From positions 1 to 24,752 of the IMG/VR virus record IMGVR_UViG_3300042010_000245: a stretch of 24,752 nucleotides of DNA, one strand, 5' to 3'. This document shows positions 1 to 7,600 of this stretch, piece by piece. The stretch's first letter is position 1, and each line of letters begins with the position of its first letter. This DNA is from a virus. The translations under genes were made by a program, and so were the position numbers. A model generated the notes under the pieces. The model saw nothing but the letters and a program-made list of their open reading frames with translations, was not told where the DNA came from and ran no database searches.

Positions 1-291
1 TCAGCTTGAAGGCAGTCGCGGAGGAGCCTGCGACTGGATCTCCTGGATGGTTTCGATCTGCTCGTGGGCGACATGCACGCCGGTCAGTTCGCCAATCAGC
101 CGCCAGTGTTCGTCCAGCCCGGCGCTGATGGTGGCCATGCGGTCGATCATCCGCCGACCGGCATCCCGGGTGACTTGATCGTTACTGCGCAGCAGTTCGA
201 ATGACATCGAGGTCATCGACGCGGTCAGGTGTGTCAGGGAGCGGGCTGTGAGGCCAAGCAATTCCATAAGCTGCTGTTCTTTCGATTCCAT
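1..291 (-). CDS. Small hypothetical protein, 96 aa
   Basis: I do not recognise this family. The protein is 96 residues, mostly predicted helical, with no signal peptide or membrane segment. It starts MESKEQQLMELLGL and ends in a Pro/Ser-rich tail. The stop codon occupies the first three bases of the window, so the gene is complete. The ATG at 291 is supported by AGGAAG about 8 nt upstream and by a sigma70-like promoter (TTGCTA, 16 bp, TATAAA) some 30 bp further up. It lies beyond the lysis gene and the non-coding stretch, so it could be the last phage gene or the first host gene. The sequence alone does not decide this. Confidence 0.6.
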   Translation of the reverse strand: MESKEQQLMELLGLTARSLTHLTASMTSMSFELLRSNDQVTRDAGRRMIDRMATISAGLDEHWRLIGELTGVHVAHEQIETIQEIQSQAPPRLPSS

Positions 292-322
292 CGCGGTGGC
301 TTCCTGCGTCGCTCGTGATTTA

Positions 323-350
323 TTTATAACCCAGCACTTTGCATTAGCAA
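323..350 (-). promoter_or_regulatory. Sigma70-like promoter of the 96-aa gene
   Basis: Reading the minus strand, TTGCTA (345-350; 4 of 6 to TTGACA) is followed after 16 bp by TATAAA (323-328; 5 of 6 to TATAAT). This places a start site about 25 nt before the ATG at 291. The -35 box lies inside a small dyad, TTTGC-taat-GCAAA, that could be an operator. This is a pattern match only. Confidence 0.45.
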
Positions 351-517
351 ATATTTCAGATCAGACGCACAGCGTCGAAATTCCACGAATATCCAGTCGC
401 AAACCGACCAACAAAGCGCCATCCGCGCCCCACTTGATTGCCAAGCTGAGCAAGCGCGGTGTACAAATGCTTCGCTGCTGTCAGGAAACAGGCTTCAAAT
501 GCGCTACTGCGGTTATC

Positions 518-554
518 CCGTAGCCCCTCTGAAATCCCCTAAAAACCGTAGCCC
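518..554. repeat. Direct repeat CCGTAGCCC, two copies
   Basis: CCGTAGCCC occurs at 518-526 and again at 546-554, 28 bp apart, in the non-coding stretch left of the lysis gene. Function is unknown; arm-type integrase sites or chance are both possible. Confidence 0.5.
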
Positions 555-672
555 TATTGGTAAGACGCGACATTTAATTATGACGTCAACACGGGGACGG
601 ATGGGGGATAGGCCGCTGGATTCAAGGGCCAAACCTTTCCGATTCCCCGCTCTACCCCGACACTCCCCTCAA

Positions 673-694
673 AATTGGCCCAAGAATTGGCCCA
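673..694. repeat. Tandem direct repeat AATTGGCCCA, two copies
   Basis: AATTGGCCCA is at 673-682 and 685-694 with a 12-bp period, about one helical turn. Short tandem repeats of this kind occur near phage attachment sites, but nothing in the window confirms that role. Confidence 0.55.
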
Positions 695-767
695 GCCATC
701 CCTGGCGTTCTGCCACACAAAAAACACTCCTCGTCGCATCGCTCTCGCGGAAATGTCGCGACTCAAT

Positions 768-787
768 TACTGTATATACAAACAGTG
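768..787 (+). promoter_or_regulatory. LexA (SOS) box
   Basis: TACTGTATATACAAACAGTG fits the gammaproteobacterial LexA consensus: CTG, ten mostly A/T bases, CAG, with flanking TA and TG. It lies 17 bp upstream of the GTG start of the coiled-coil gene at 805 and over the place expected for its promoter, so that gene should be repressed by LexA and induced by DNA damage. Confidence 0.8.
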
Positions 788-804
788 TTGGTAAGGCGCT
801 TTCC

Positions 805-1149
805 GTGGACCCGTATGAAATAGAAGACACCAGCGACTGGCTTGGTTGCCCGACGCCTCTCGAAACCTGCCGGCACCAGCTACGAATGCTTGAGAACGAA
901 ATCGAGGAATTGACCCTGCAGCTGCGCCAGGCTCGGCAAAACATTTTCAAGCTGGTGGAGATGCACGCAGAAGCAATCGGTCAACGCGATGAAGCTATGG
1001 CCAATTTGCGGGAGCGATCTGGAGAGGCAGCCAAACTACGTAAGCAAATTTACGACTTGGACATATCGGCGAGAGGTTATCAACGTGAAGCCGATCGGCT
1101 GCGCAAGATCCTCGAAGGCCTGACACCTCAGACGAAAACAGTTATCTGA
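805..1149 (+). CDS. LexA-box-controlled coiled-coil protein, 114 aa
   Basis: I do not recognise this family. From the GTG at 805 the product is 114 residues. The first about 25 (DPYEIEDTSDWLGCPTPLE) look globular and acidic. The rest is a long Leu/Glu/Arg heptad-rich helix (LENEIEELTLQLRQARQ onward to EADRLRKILEGL), a likely coiled coil. There is no signal peptide or membrane segment. The frame is open further upstream to 499, but GTG 805 is chosen because AAGG lies 8 nt before it, the LexA box sits immediately upstream, and the upstream translation is not protein-like. It converges with the lysin gene. It may be a phage accessory gene or a host SOS gene at the prophage edge. Confidence 0.6.
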   Translation: MDPYEIEDTSDWLGCPTPLETCRHQLRMLENEIEELTLQLRQARQNIFKLVEMHAEAIGQRDEAMANLRERSGEAAKLRKQIYDLDISARGYQREADRLRKILEGLTPQTKTVI

Positions 1150-1182
1150 TCGCAGCTAAAGCGCCCGCTGGGGTGGTCTGGT

Positions 1183-1608
1183 TCACGGCACATCTTTAAA
1201 GAAGACGTGCCCGCCCAGCTTGAGGGTCTGCTTCGCCTTCGCTGCCCAAGCCGGAGGCTTCTTCATGGCGATCGCGTAATAGTGCGTGGAGCCGCCGGTG
1301 GGGTCAGGCACCTTGCCATCGATCACCTGGTCAGCAGCGATGCGCGCCTGAGCCAGCTCGCGGAACGGGATCTGCTTCACGCCGATCAAGAACTGATAGT
1401 TCGGGTCGGTCTTGTTCCAGCAACTGAACTGGTACGGCTTCTGGCACACACCGGCATAACCCTCGCCCCACCAGGACTTGTCCTTTCCGTCGATGACACG
1501 GTTGCGGATGGTCCAGGCCACGGCAAGCTGCCCGGCCAGGCTTTCACCTCGAGCTTCCCCCCATAGGGTGCGCGCGAGGATGTCTCGGTCTTTATCGGTA
1601 ACGGGCAT
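1183..1608 (-). CDS. Endolysin, SleB-like cell wall hydrolase, 141 aa
   Basis: This is a compact peptidoglycan hydrolase of the SleB/Hydrolase_2 family, widely used as a phage lysin in Pseudomonas. The hallmark N-terminal segment LARTLWGEARGE (about residues 10-21) carries the probable catalytic Glu, followed by GQLAVAWTIRNRV and a Cys-containing segment around GVCQKPYQFSCW. The domain fills the protein and there is no cell-wall-binding module. No signal peptide or SAR anchor is visible, so release would need a holin, which is not evident nearby. The ATG at 1608 is preferred over the in-frame GTG at 1611 because GGAG lies 7 nt before it. It is the last minus-strand late gene and is preceded by a terminator. 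Confidence 0.85.
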   Translation of the reverse strand: MPVTDKDRDILARTLWGEARGESLAGQLAVAWTIRNRVIDGKDKSWWGEGYAGVCQKPYQFSCWNKTDPNYQFLIGVKQIPFRELAQARIAADQVIDGKVPDPTGGSTHYYAIAMKKPPAWAAKAKQTLKLGGHVFFKDVP

Positions 1609-1623
1609 CACTTTTCTCCAGGC

Positions 1624-1650
1624 AAAAAAAATCCCGCTCGATGGCGGGTT
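1624..1650 (-). terminator. Intrinsic terminator upstream of the lysin
   Basis: On the minus strand a CCCGC/GCGGG stem (1633-1637 with 1644-1648, 6-nt loop) is followed by eight T residues and then directly by GCCTGGAG, the lysin Shine-Dalgarno. It sits between the tail fibre assembly gene and the lysin, so it should reduce read-through into the lysin. Confidence 0.75.
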
Positions 1651-1674
1651 GCGTTGTCGCTGTTCGGCGTTACA

Positions 1675-2040
1675 TCAATCGGTGACCAGTACTTCAGGAT
1701 CAGCAACGATCACCGGTACAGCTGGCTCTATTGGCCAAACCGGCGCGGCATACCAGGTGGGCTGCACTGTCACTTTGCCGAGGGCGAATTTGTATGTCTT
1801 CCAGGCCTTCACGCTGAGGAGCAAAGCAGCCTGCTCAGCCTCGTCTTCTTCCGTAGCCTCGCCTACCTCGATGCCGAACCCGATGGTGTCAATCCGTTCC
1901 TGGATGCGGGCGATTTGCGCCAGAGCGCGGGTGTTCCTGGTGGAAAGCTCAGCTTTTGCAGCAGCGAGCTGAACGGCTTCAACAGCAGCGTCCTTCATGG
2001 CCTTGGTGATAAGTTGAGACCAGTCGATGTTATTCGGCAT
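1675..2040 (-). CDS. Tail fibre assembly protein, Tfa-like, 121 aa
   Basis: The product resembles the short tail fibre assembly chaperones of Pseudomonas prophages. The pattern DWSQLITKAMKDAA, ELSTRN, QIARIQERIDTIGFGIE, GEATEEDE, LLSVKAWKTYKFALGKV and a Pro-rich W-PxEPAVP tail is characteristic. These proteins help fold or trimerise the distal tail fibre. Residues about 10-60 form a helical, coiled-coil-prone stretch. The gene overlaps the preceding fibre-associated gene by 11 bp, which implies translational coupling. The call rests on remembered family pattern and on position next to the fibre gene. Confidence 0.75.
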   Translation of the reverse strand: MPNNIDWSQLITKAMKDAAVEAVQLAAAKAELSTRNTRALAQIARIQERIDTIGFGIEVGEATEEDEAEQAALLLSVKAWKTYKFALGKVTVQPTWYAAPVWPIEPAVPVIVADPEVLVTD

Positions 2041-2398
2041 TTTTCAGCGCCTCTATCATGGCAAGGGCTCCATCTCTCGCAGCTTGTTCGTCTTCTGAGA
2101 CTGTGCGCGGCAATGGAAGCGCAACAAGGCCATCCGGAACAGTCAATAAGGGCTCAGGAAAGGCTTGTTCGTGGCTGTAATTCCAGGGAAGCGGCAAAAC
2201 CAACGTCAGAACAATCTCACCGCCCGTTACATTTACGTCGCCATCGAACCAGCTTGAAAATATTGCCTCCCGAGGCAAGGTATCGCCTTCAGACATCTGC
2301 GAAAAATCAAATATCTCTCCGTTAATCGTGAGTGTGTGACCCTGTTTAATAACCTCAATATCAGGGGTGTTCCCTTTAGGAGAAAGCAGAATTTTCAT
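2030..2398 (-). CDS. Fibre-associated hypothetical protein, 122 aa
   Basis: This small, probably beta-rich protein starts MKILLSPKGNTPDIEVIKQG and contains LTINGEIFDFSQ and the acidic C-terminal SEDEQAARDGALAMIEALK. Similar small proteins sit between the tail fibre and its assembly chaperone in Pseudomonas prophages and tailocins; their role is not established. The ATG at 2398 overlaps the stop of the fibre gene (ATGA), which argues against the longer frame starting at 2521, whose extra residues lie inside the fibre coding sequence. Confidence 0.7.
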   Translation of the reverse strand: MKILLSPKGNTPDIEVIKQGHTLTINGEIFDFSQMSEGDTLPREAIFSSWFDGDVNVTGGEIVLTLVLPLPWNYSHEQAFPEPLLTVPDGLVALPLPRTVSEDEQAARDGALAMIEALKNAE

Positions 2399-3642
2399 GC
2401 GTACCACCTGCCTATAGCCGTCCACATTGCACTCAGCGCAAATGTTGCGCTTGCTGGATTCAAAATAAAAAAAGATCCAGTGGCAGTTGTCGTTGGAAGT
2501 GCAGACCCCTGCGTCGCCCATGCAAGCCCGCCCGACGAAATGATGTCGATATGGGTTTCACACAAACCAACAAAAGTTTGAGGGAAGGCTATTCCGTTGA
2601 ACGGGCCTACATAAAACAACGACCCGGTAGGGGTGGTTATTGATTGTGATCCGAGATCTTTAAACCCCCGGCAGATCATTGTTCCATCGGCGTACTTCGT
2701 CCAATCTCCGTTTGCATTGGTGCCACGCTCGATTATGGCACCAGTTGGAACTCCAGAAGATTGCGATACGGAACCCAGAATATTTGATTTGCCGTAGGCG
2801 CCAGCTGTTGTAAGTGCCGACAAAAGGGCTGCAATGGAGGTGACTCCTGTCCCGCCCTGCGCGGCAGATAAGGCGGTCGTTAATCCGCTCAGACTGGTGA
2901 TATCAGAGTTCGCACCACCTGTTGCAACTTTGCTCCAGCCTGACCATGTACTTCCATCAAAAACCTGAAGGTAACGTTGAGCCTTGTTAGCACCATTCAT
3001 CCCTGTTGCTTCAAGTAATATCAGTGAGCTGTGCGAGCTGCTTTCCACATACCACGCTTGGCCAGGAACCGGGAGTGCTGGCCCGCCATTGGGAAAGGAA
3101 TAAAGGAAGCCCGCAGGCAACGTCCGTACATCCGCAGTGTTGGGCTGCGAGATGGCTGAGCCTCCATTCCATCCAAAAGCACCAACCGCCAACACGCTTC
3201 CTGCTGTCTTATCCGCCGCACTTGTCTGGACAGGGAGCGTGGCAACAGAGCCCAGACCAAGCCCAGCCCGGGCATCCGCTTGGCTCGCACCACCCGTACC
3301 TCCTTTTGTAACCGGCAGCACGTCGTAATTGCCTGTGGTGCCTAGCGCCGCAAGTTTGGCACCGTAAGTGTTGACCAGCGCCCGCAGTGCGTCAGCCGAG
3401 TCTTTGACGTAGCCCTGCATGGGCGCGAGGGCATAAGCACCTGTCGCGTTAGTGACCCCTTTGTAGACTGGCGAGATCGACATCGCCGTGTCGCTGGCAA
3501 TGTTGGTTATCTCGTACCAACCGCCATCTGGACCACGAAAAGCATCGCCAACACGGCCATTGGAAAGGAAAGCGGTACCGGTGCCGATGACAGCGTTCGA
3601 ATCTAAGACGACAGAAACCGTTCCTGATTTGTACCAGGGCAT
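2395..3642 (-). CDS. Tail fibre (receptor-binding) protein, 415 aa
   Basis: The N-terminal about 110 residues (MPWYKSGTVSVVLDSNAVIGTGTAF) form the conserved attachment region. Two shaft motifs follow, VTKGGTGGASQADARAGLGLG (about 110-130) and AAQGGTGVTSIAALL (about 260-275), typical of trimeric phage fibres. The distal part ends in hydrophobic IGRWYA and probably holds the host-recognition tip. The start at 3642 has CTGGAG 7 nt upstream. The distal part (about 2400-3000) is visibly more A+T-rich than the tail genes upstream, as expected for an exchanged host-range region. It is followed by the small partner gene and the assembly chaperone. Confidence 0.85.
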   Translation of the reverse strand: MPWYKSGTVSVVLDSNAVIGTGTAFLSNGRVGDAFRGPDGGWYEITNIASDTAMSISPVYKGVTNATGAYALAPMQGYVKDSADALRALVNTYGAKLAALGTTGNYDVLPVTKGGTGGASQADARAGLGLGSVATLPVQTSAADKTAGSVLAVGAFGWNGGSAISQPNTADVRTLPAGFLYSFPNGGPALPVPGQAWYVESSSHSSLILLEATGMNGANKAQRYLQVFDGSTWSGWSKVATGGANSDITSLSGLTTALSAAQGGTGVTSIAALLSALTTAGAYGKSNILGSVSQSSGVPTGAIIERGTNANGDWTKYADGTMICRGFKDLGSQSITTPTGSLFYVGPFNGIAFPQTFVGLCETHIDIISSGGLAWATQGSALPTTTATGSFFILNPASATFALSAMWTAIGRWYA

Positions 3643-3666
3643 GGATTAACTCCAGAAAAATAAGGT

Positions 3667-4326
3667 TCAGGCCAGTAACTTGGCGCAGAGAAAAGGCCGG
3701 TGACCTTGGTCGGTCCAGGCGTTTGTTGCGAGGCTGTACATCCTGATTTGGCCATTGGCGTAATCCACGCCCAAGGCGCAGCCACCGCCCGAGGACGCGT
3801 TGTGGCAGTTCATGGCGAACGGATTGAGTGAGATGTATTCCCCCGTGCCGAGCAGTTTGTTGATCGCCCAGATGTAACGACGTCCGACGGTCAGCTCCTC
3901 GTCGCCGATGTACACCCAGTTGCCAGCGGCATAGGTCACCACAACAGCCGGCGCCCCGCTGTCATACACCAGCGCACCATTCGCCCCCCAAAGACGCATG
4001 CCGTACGCGGCGGTGCCCATCGAAGCCCAGGCGGCAACGAAATAAAGCCCGCTGAGGCTGGCATTCACCACCGACGCCTTCATCGAAAACCCGGTCCAGT
4101 TGCCCGGCCCGCCGGTGAACCACACCGAAATCGGAACCTGCATCACACCGACATCCGGACGGATAAACACAATAGGCGGATCCACGCTCGTTACGGGTCG
4201 AGCGAAAACGCCAGATGCATCGCCGCTGCCGGCGTACGCCCCTTTTGTCAGCATGCACAGCCGGGGCGCTTCGGAGTCGATCTGCACGAATGCGTTGTCG
4301 TTGATGCTTTGAAAGCCGTAGCTCAT
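3667..4326 (-). CDS. Tail-tip-associated hypothetical protein, 219 aa
   Basis: I do not recognise a named domain. The protein starts MSYGFQSINDNAFVQIDSEAPR, is rich in Gly, Ala, aromatic residues and predicted beta strands, and has no signal peptide. It lies between gpJ and the tail fibre, where lambdoid Pseudomonas phages carry small tip or fibre-linking proteins, so a structural role at the tail tip is likely. The ATG at 4326 overlaps the TGA of the preceding gene (ATGA) and has AAGG 8 nt upstream. The longer in-frame ORF starting at 4599 is discarded because it runs through the upstream gene in another frame. Confidence 0.65.
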   Translation of the reverse strand: MSYGFQSINDNAFVQIDSEAPRLCMLTKGAYAGSGDASGVFARPVTSVDPPIVFIRPDVGVMQVPISVWFTGGPGNWTGFSMKASVVNASLSGLYFVAAWASMGTAAYGMRLWGANGALVYDSGAPAVVVTYAAGNWVYIGDEELTVGRRYIWAINKLLGTGEYISLNPFAMNCHNASSGGGCALGVDYANGQIRMYSLATNAWTDQGHRPFLCAKLLA

Positions 4327-4679
4327 GTCGAAAACCTTATCGCGTAGCCCTTGGCGACAATCCTTGTCTGGCCAATGGCCGCACCGGCCGAAGGGTTTTT
4401 CGGGAGAACAGTCACTTGCCCTGCGGCAGTGGTTACATAGGGGTATGACTTCGTGTTGCCCAAGCCGTCGTTCTCTGCCGTTTGCACGTCCTGCGCCCTC
4501 GTCGGAATGATCATGAACACGCAGTTGGCCGGGTTGAAGCCCGGGATGCTGATCGTGTAGCTGGGCACGGCTCCGCTGAAGTCGATCACGCCCTGCCACA
4601 ACACCTGATAGGTGAAGCTGTTGGTGTCCATAGCGAGCTGACCGCTCTCGTTGAAGACACGCAGGCCAAATAGAGCCAT
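4323..4679 (-). CDS. Small tail-tip protein, possible DUF6453-like, 118 aa
   Basis: This beta-rich protein begins MALFGLRVFNESGQLAMDTNS, a pattern shared with small proteins downstream of gpJ in Pseudomonas phages. I think these are catalogued as DUF6453, but could not verify it here. Function is unknown; a tail-tip accessory role is inferred from position. It starts 3 bp after the J stop codon, with GGGG 6 nt before the ATG, and its stop overlaps the next start. Confidence 0.65.
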   Translation of the reverse strand: MALFGLRVFNESGQLAMDTNSFTYQVLWQGVIDFSGAVPSYTISIPGFNPANCVFMIIPTRAQDVQTAENDGLGNTKSYPYVTTAAGQVTVLPKNPSAGAAIGQTRIVAKGYAIRFST

Positions 4680-4682
4680 TAA

Positions 4683-7600
4683 TTACCCCAGATAGCCGAG
4701 ACGAACACGCAGCACGTTGTTGGCGTCGTAGACCGACACGTTCAACGAGTTGATCACGAGCCGCCCCTGACCGGGGACAATGCCGTTGATCTCCAGTGTT
4801 CCGTCCTTGTTGAGAATCCAGCCCTGCTGGCCGGCGATGTAGTTGGTGGAGCTGATGTAGCTGCCGATCTTGGCATTGGTGATGGTGCCGTCTTGGATGA
4901 ACGCTGAGTTCATGAAGACCTGGCCACCCTGCACTGCAAACGGCACTGAGATAGCGCCGCCGGCGATGGTGTTAACGATTGCGAACCGATCCGCAGCCAC
5001 CAAAAACTGGCTTTGGAAAACTCCGCCCACGTTCTCAATACCAAGCCCAACACCCGCAGTAACATACTGGCCATTGGCGGTGACTGACATTTTCACCGAC
5101 CACATCGTGCTTAGGTTGCCGTCCAGGTCAGCAAATGCTTCTGAGGTCTCCTGAATGGCTGATGTGTTTTCGCCCACCGTAGCGGTTAACTGTGTGATCG
5201 CCGTGGCGGTAGCTTCCTTATCGGTGGCCACAACCTGCCGCAGTTCGGTGACATTAGCTTCGTTTTCACCAACCGCAGCAGTCAGCGTGGTTACCTTCTG
5301 CGCGGTGGCAAGGTTTTCCGAGGCCCGCACTTTCTCTTCGGTTGCGATCGCCGCCGTACTGCTCCATCCCTTCAGCGCATCGGCGAGATCGCCCTCCCCG
5401 CTGTCGTCCCGGTATGCAGCACTCAAAGCCTGAAAGGCCGTGGCCTGCGCCGTGATCTCGCCGTCGAGCTCGATGATGTCGGCTGTGTTGAAGGCAACCT
5501 GCTGCGCCAATCCGTTCGCCGTCTCGATCGACTTGCCGATGTCCAGCCAGTAGGCCGGGTTCGGCGGCGGCGTGTTTATAGGCACATCGCCAGTGGCTTG
5601 GTATAGACGCTGCCCCATGCGAACCATGTCTTCATCGACATAGGTCTTCTCCGGGTCGTACAGCAGGATGTCGTCCAGCGCGTCGATCTGTTCCTGGAGG
5701 CCGGGGATCTTGTCGATTTCATCAAGGATGTCCCGGCCCAGTTCCGTGCGGCCAACCTGCCCGGCAATCATTTCCAGAATCGGCGCCGCCTCAGAACTCG
5801 ACTGACCCTGCACGCCCAGCCCCACCGGATACCACGGACCGATGTTGCCGATCCGGTCGACCAGGCGCGCCCAGAAGTAAAAGGTTACGCCCGCGGCGAG
5901 GCCGAGCATCGAGAAGTCGCTTTGCGGATACGAAAGGTCTGTCAGCTTGGTTGCTGCTTCCAGGCTGGTCGTCGGGCCGTACCAGATTTCCGTGCGCTGC
6001 GTGTCTTCGGCGCCAGCCGGGAAACCCCACTTCAGGTAGATGCCGAACAGCAGCGGCGTGGCCGTGAGATACGACACTGCCGGCGGTAGCCCCTGCTTGC
6101 CGCTGAGGTTGGTCAGGATCGAGTTGCGCCACGGCGAAGTGATGTCGAACGCACTCACCGCGCGGACGCGGGCCACGTAGGCACCGGCGTAAATGCCGAC
6201 CACGTCCAGGTTGGTCATACCGGTGCGCTGCAGTTTGATCCAGTTGCCGCTGTCCTTGCGCCACTCCACGTCATAGCCAACCGCGCCATTAACGGCGGGC
6301 CAACTGATGGTCATGGTGGCCACGGCCAATCCCTGGACTACTGAAGACGTCGACGAGAGAGTCACACTTGCCGGCGCCGGTACCACAGTGATCGGGATCA
6401 CGCTGATAGGCCGTTCTTCCAGCCGTGCACCGGTATCGATGAATGCGAACTTGCTCGGCTCGAACTGAAGCGCGGTGAATTCAAAGTCCCCTTCGGTCGT
6501 GCGGCGTCTGCGAAGAATCCGATAAAGGGGGATGGCCAGGTCGTCAGCGTCCAAGGCCCACTGCAACTGTGCCGCCGGCGCATCGCTATACGCAACGGTG
6601 ACAGTCACGGCGCGGCCGGTGACGCTCTGCACGGTACGACCTTCGGCGCGCCCACCTGGCAAGTTGATGATCAGCCGATCGCCGGCTTTGGCCTGGGTGT
6701 CGCGATCAAGCGTAATCACCCGCCCCGCCGCCGAAGAGATCCGCCCGCCAATCTCACGTCCTGCCAACAGTGAGTCGGCAATCGGAATGATGTAACCAGG
6801 AAGAGCAATCGCGCCTTCCATGCCGGTCTTGAATGAAACAGTGCGGTCCTGATTGTTGCTTAAGATCGCCCACTTCCCGCGGCGCTGGGCCTCCGATGCG
6901 CGGGTGCAGCCGATGGCGCTCAGCTCGGTCGGCCGGTCGCCGTAACGGCGCTGAAGATCCAGGTCGGCGAACGGAATAACGTCCGTGTCGTAGTTGTTCG
7001 CCGGGTTGTCGTAGCTGACCAGCGCCCGGGTGTAACGGGTCTTCGCTGAGGCGCTGCCATAGGAGAACTTGCCGTCGATGACGTTCGAGCGGGTGAAGAC
7101 ATAGTCAATGTCCTGCGCTCGAGGCATATCCGCTTGCATCACCAACTGGCCTTCCGCCCAGTACGTCATGCCTCGGTAAATCGCCGAGATATCACGCAGC
7201 AGCGACCAAGCGTCAGCTTTGCCCTGCAGGTTCATGTCGCAGAGAAAGCGCGGTTCAACGTCAGCGAGCCCATTCGGCACAAGTTCGTCGCAGTACTGGG
7301 CGATTCGATACAGCTCCCATTTGTCGACCATGAACGGCTTGATACGCTTGCCCAGGCCGAAACGATCTTCGGTGCACACCCCGTAGGTGATCCACGCAGG
7401 GTTATTAGTCCAAGCCGATTTCATCGAGCCATCCCACGTCCCGGTATAGGTGCGGAGGATCGGGTCGTAGTTGCTCGGCACCATCCAGCGCCGCGCCTTG
7501 CACTTGACGGTCACCGCCGGGATGTTGGTGAACTGCTCGGCATCGAATTCGATATAGAGCAACGCGGTGTTCGGGTAGCGCAGCTTGGCGTCGATCACTT

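Larger units (their letters stand above)
292..804. other. 513-bp non-coding stretch, candidate attachment or regulatory region
   Basis: No convincing gene lies here; open frames through it give Pro/Arg/Ser-rich translations without family character. It holds the promoter of the 96-aa gene at its left edge and a LexA box at its right edge. Between them are two sets of short direct repeats: CCGTAGCCC at 518-526 and 546-554, and AATTGGCCCA at 673-682 and 685-694. Its place beyond the lysis gene is where a lambdoid prophage would have an att site and host junction. I could not identify a tRNA end or a core duplicated sequence within the window, so the att idea is inference. Confidence 0.35.

Noticed and set aside
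499-804. Upstream extension of the coiled-coil gene to an ATG at 499
   Set aside because: The extension is Pro/Arg/Ser-rich and crosses the LexA box. The GTG at 805 has the only good ribosome binding site and position.
2399-2521. Longer start for the 122-aa fibre-associated gene
   Set aside because: The extra 41 residues are a shifted reading of the fibre C-terminus. The ATGA junction at 2398 explains the start.
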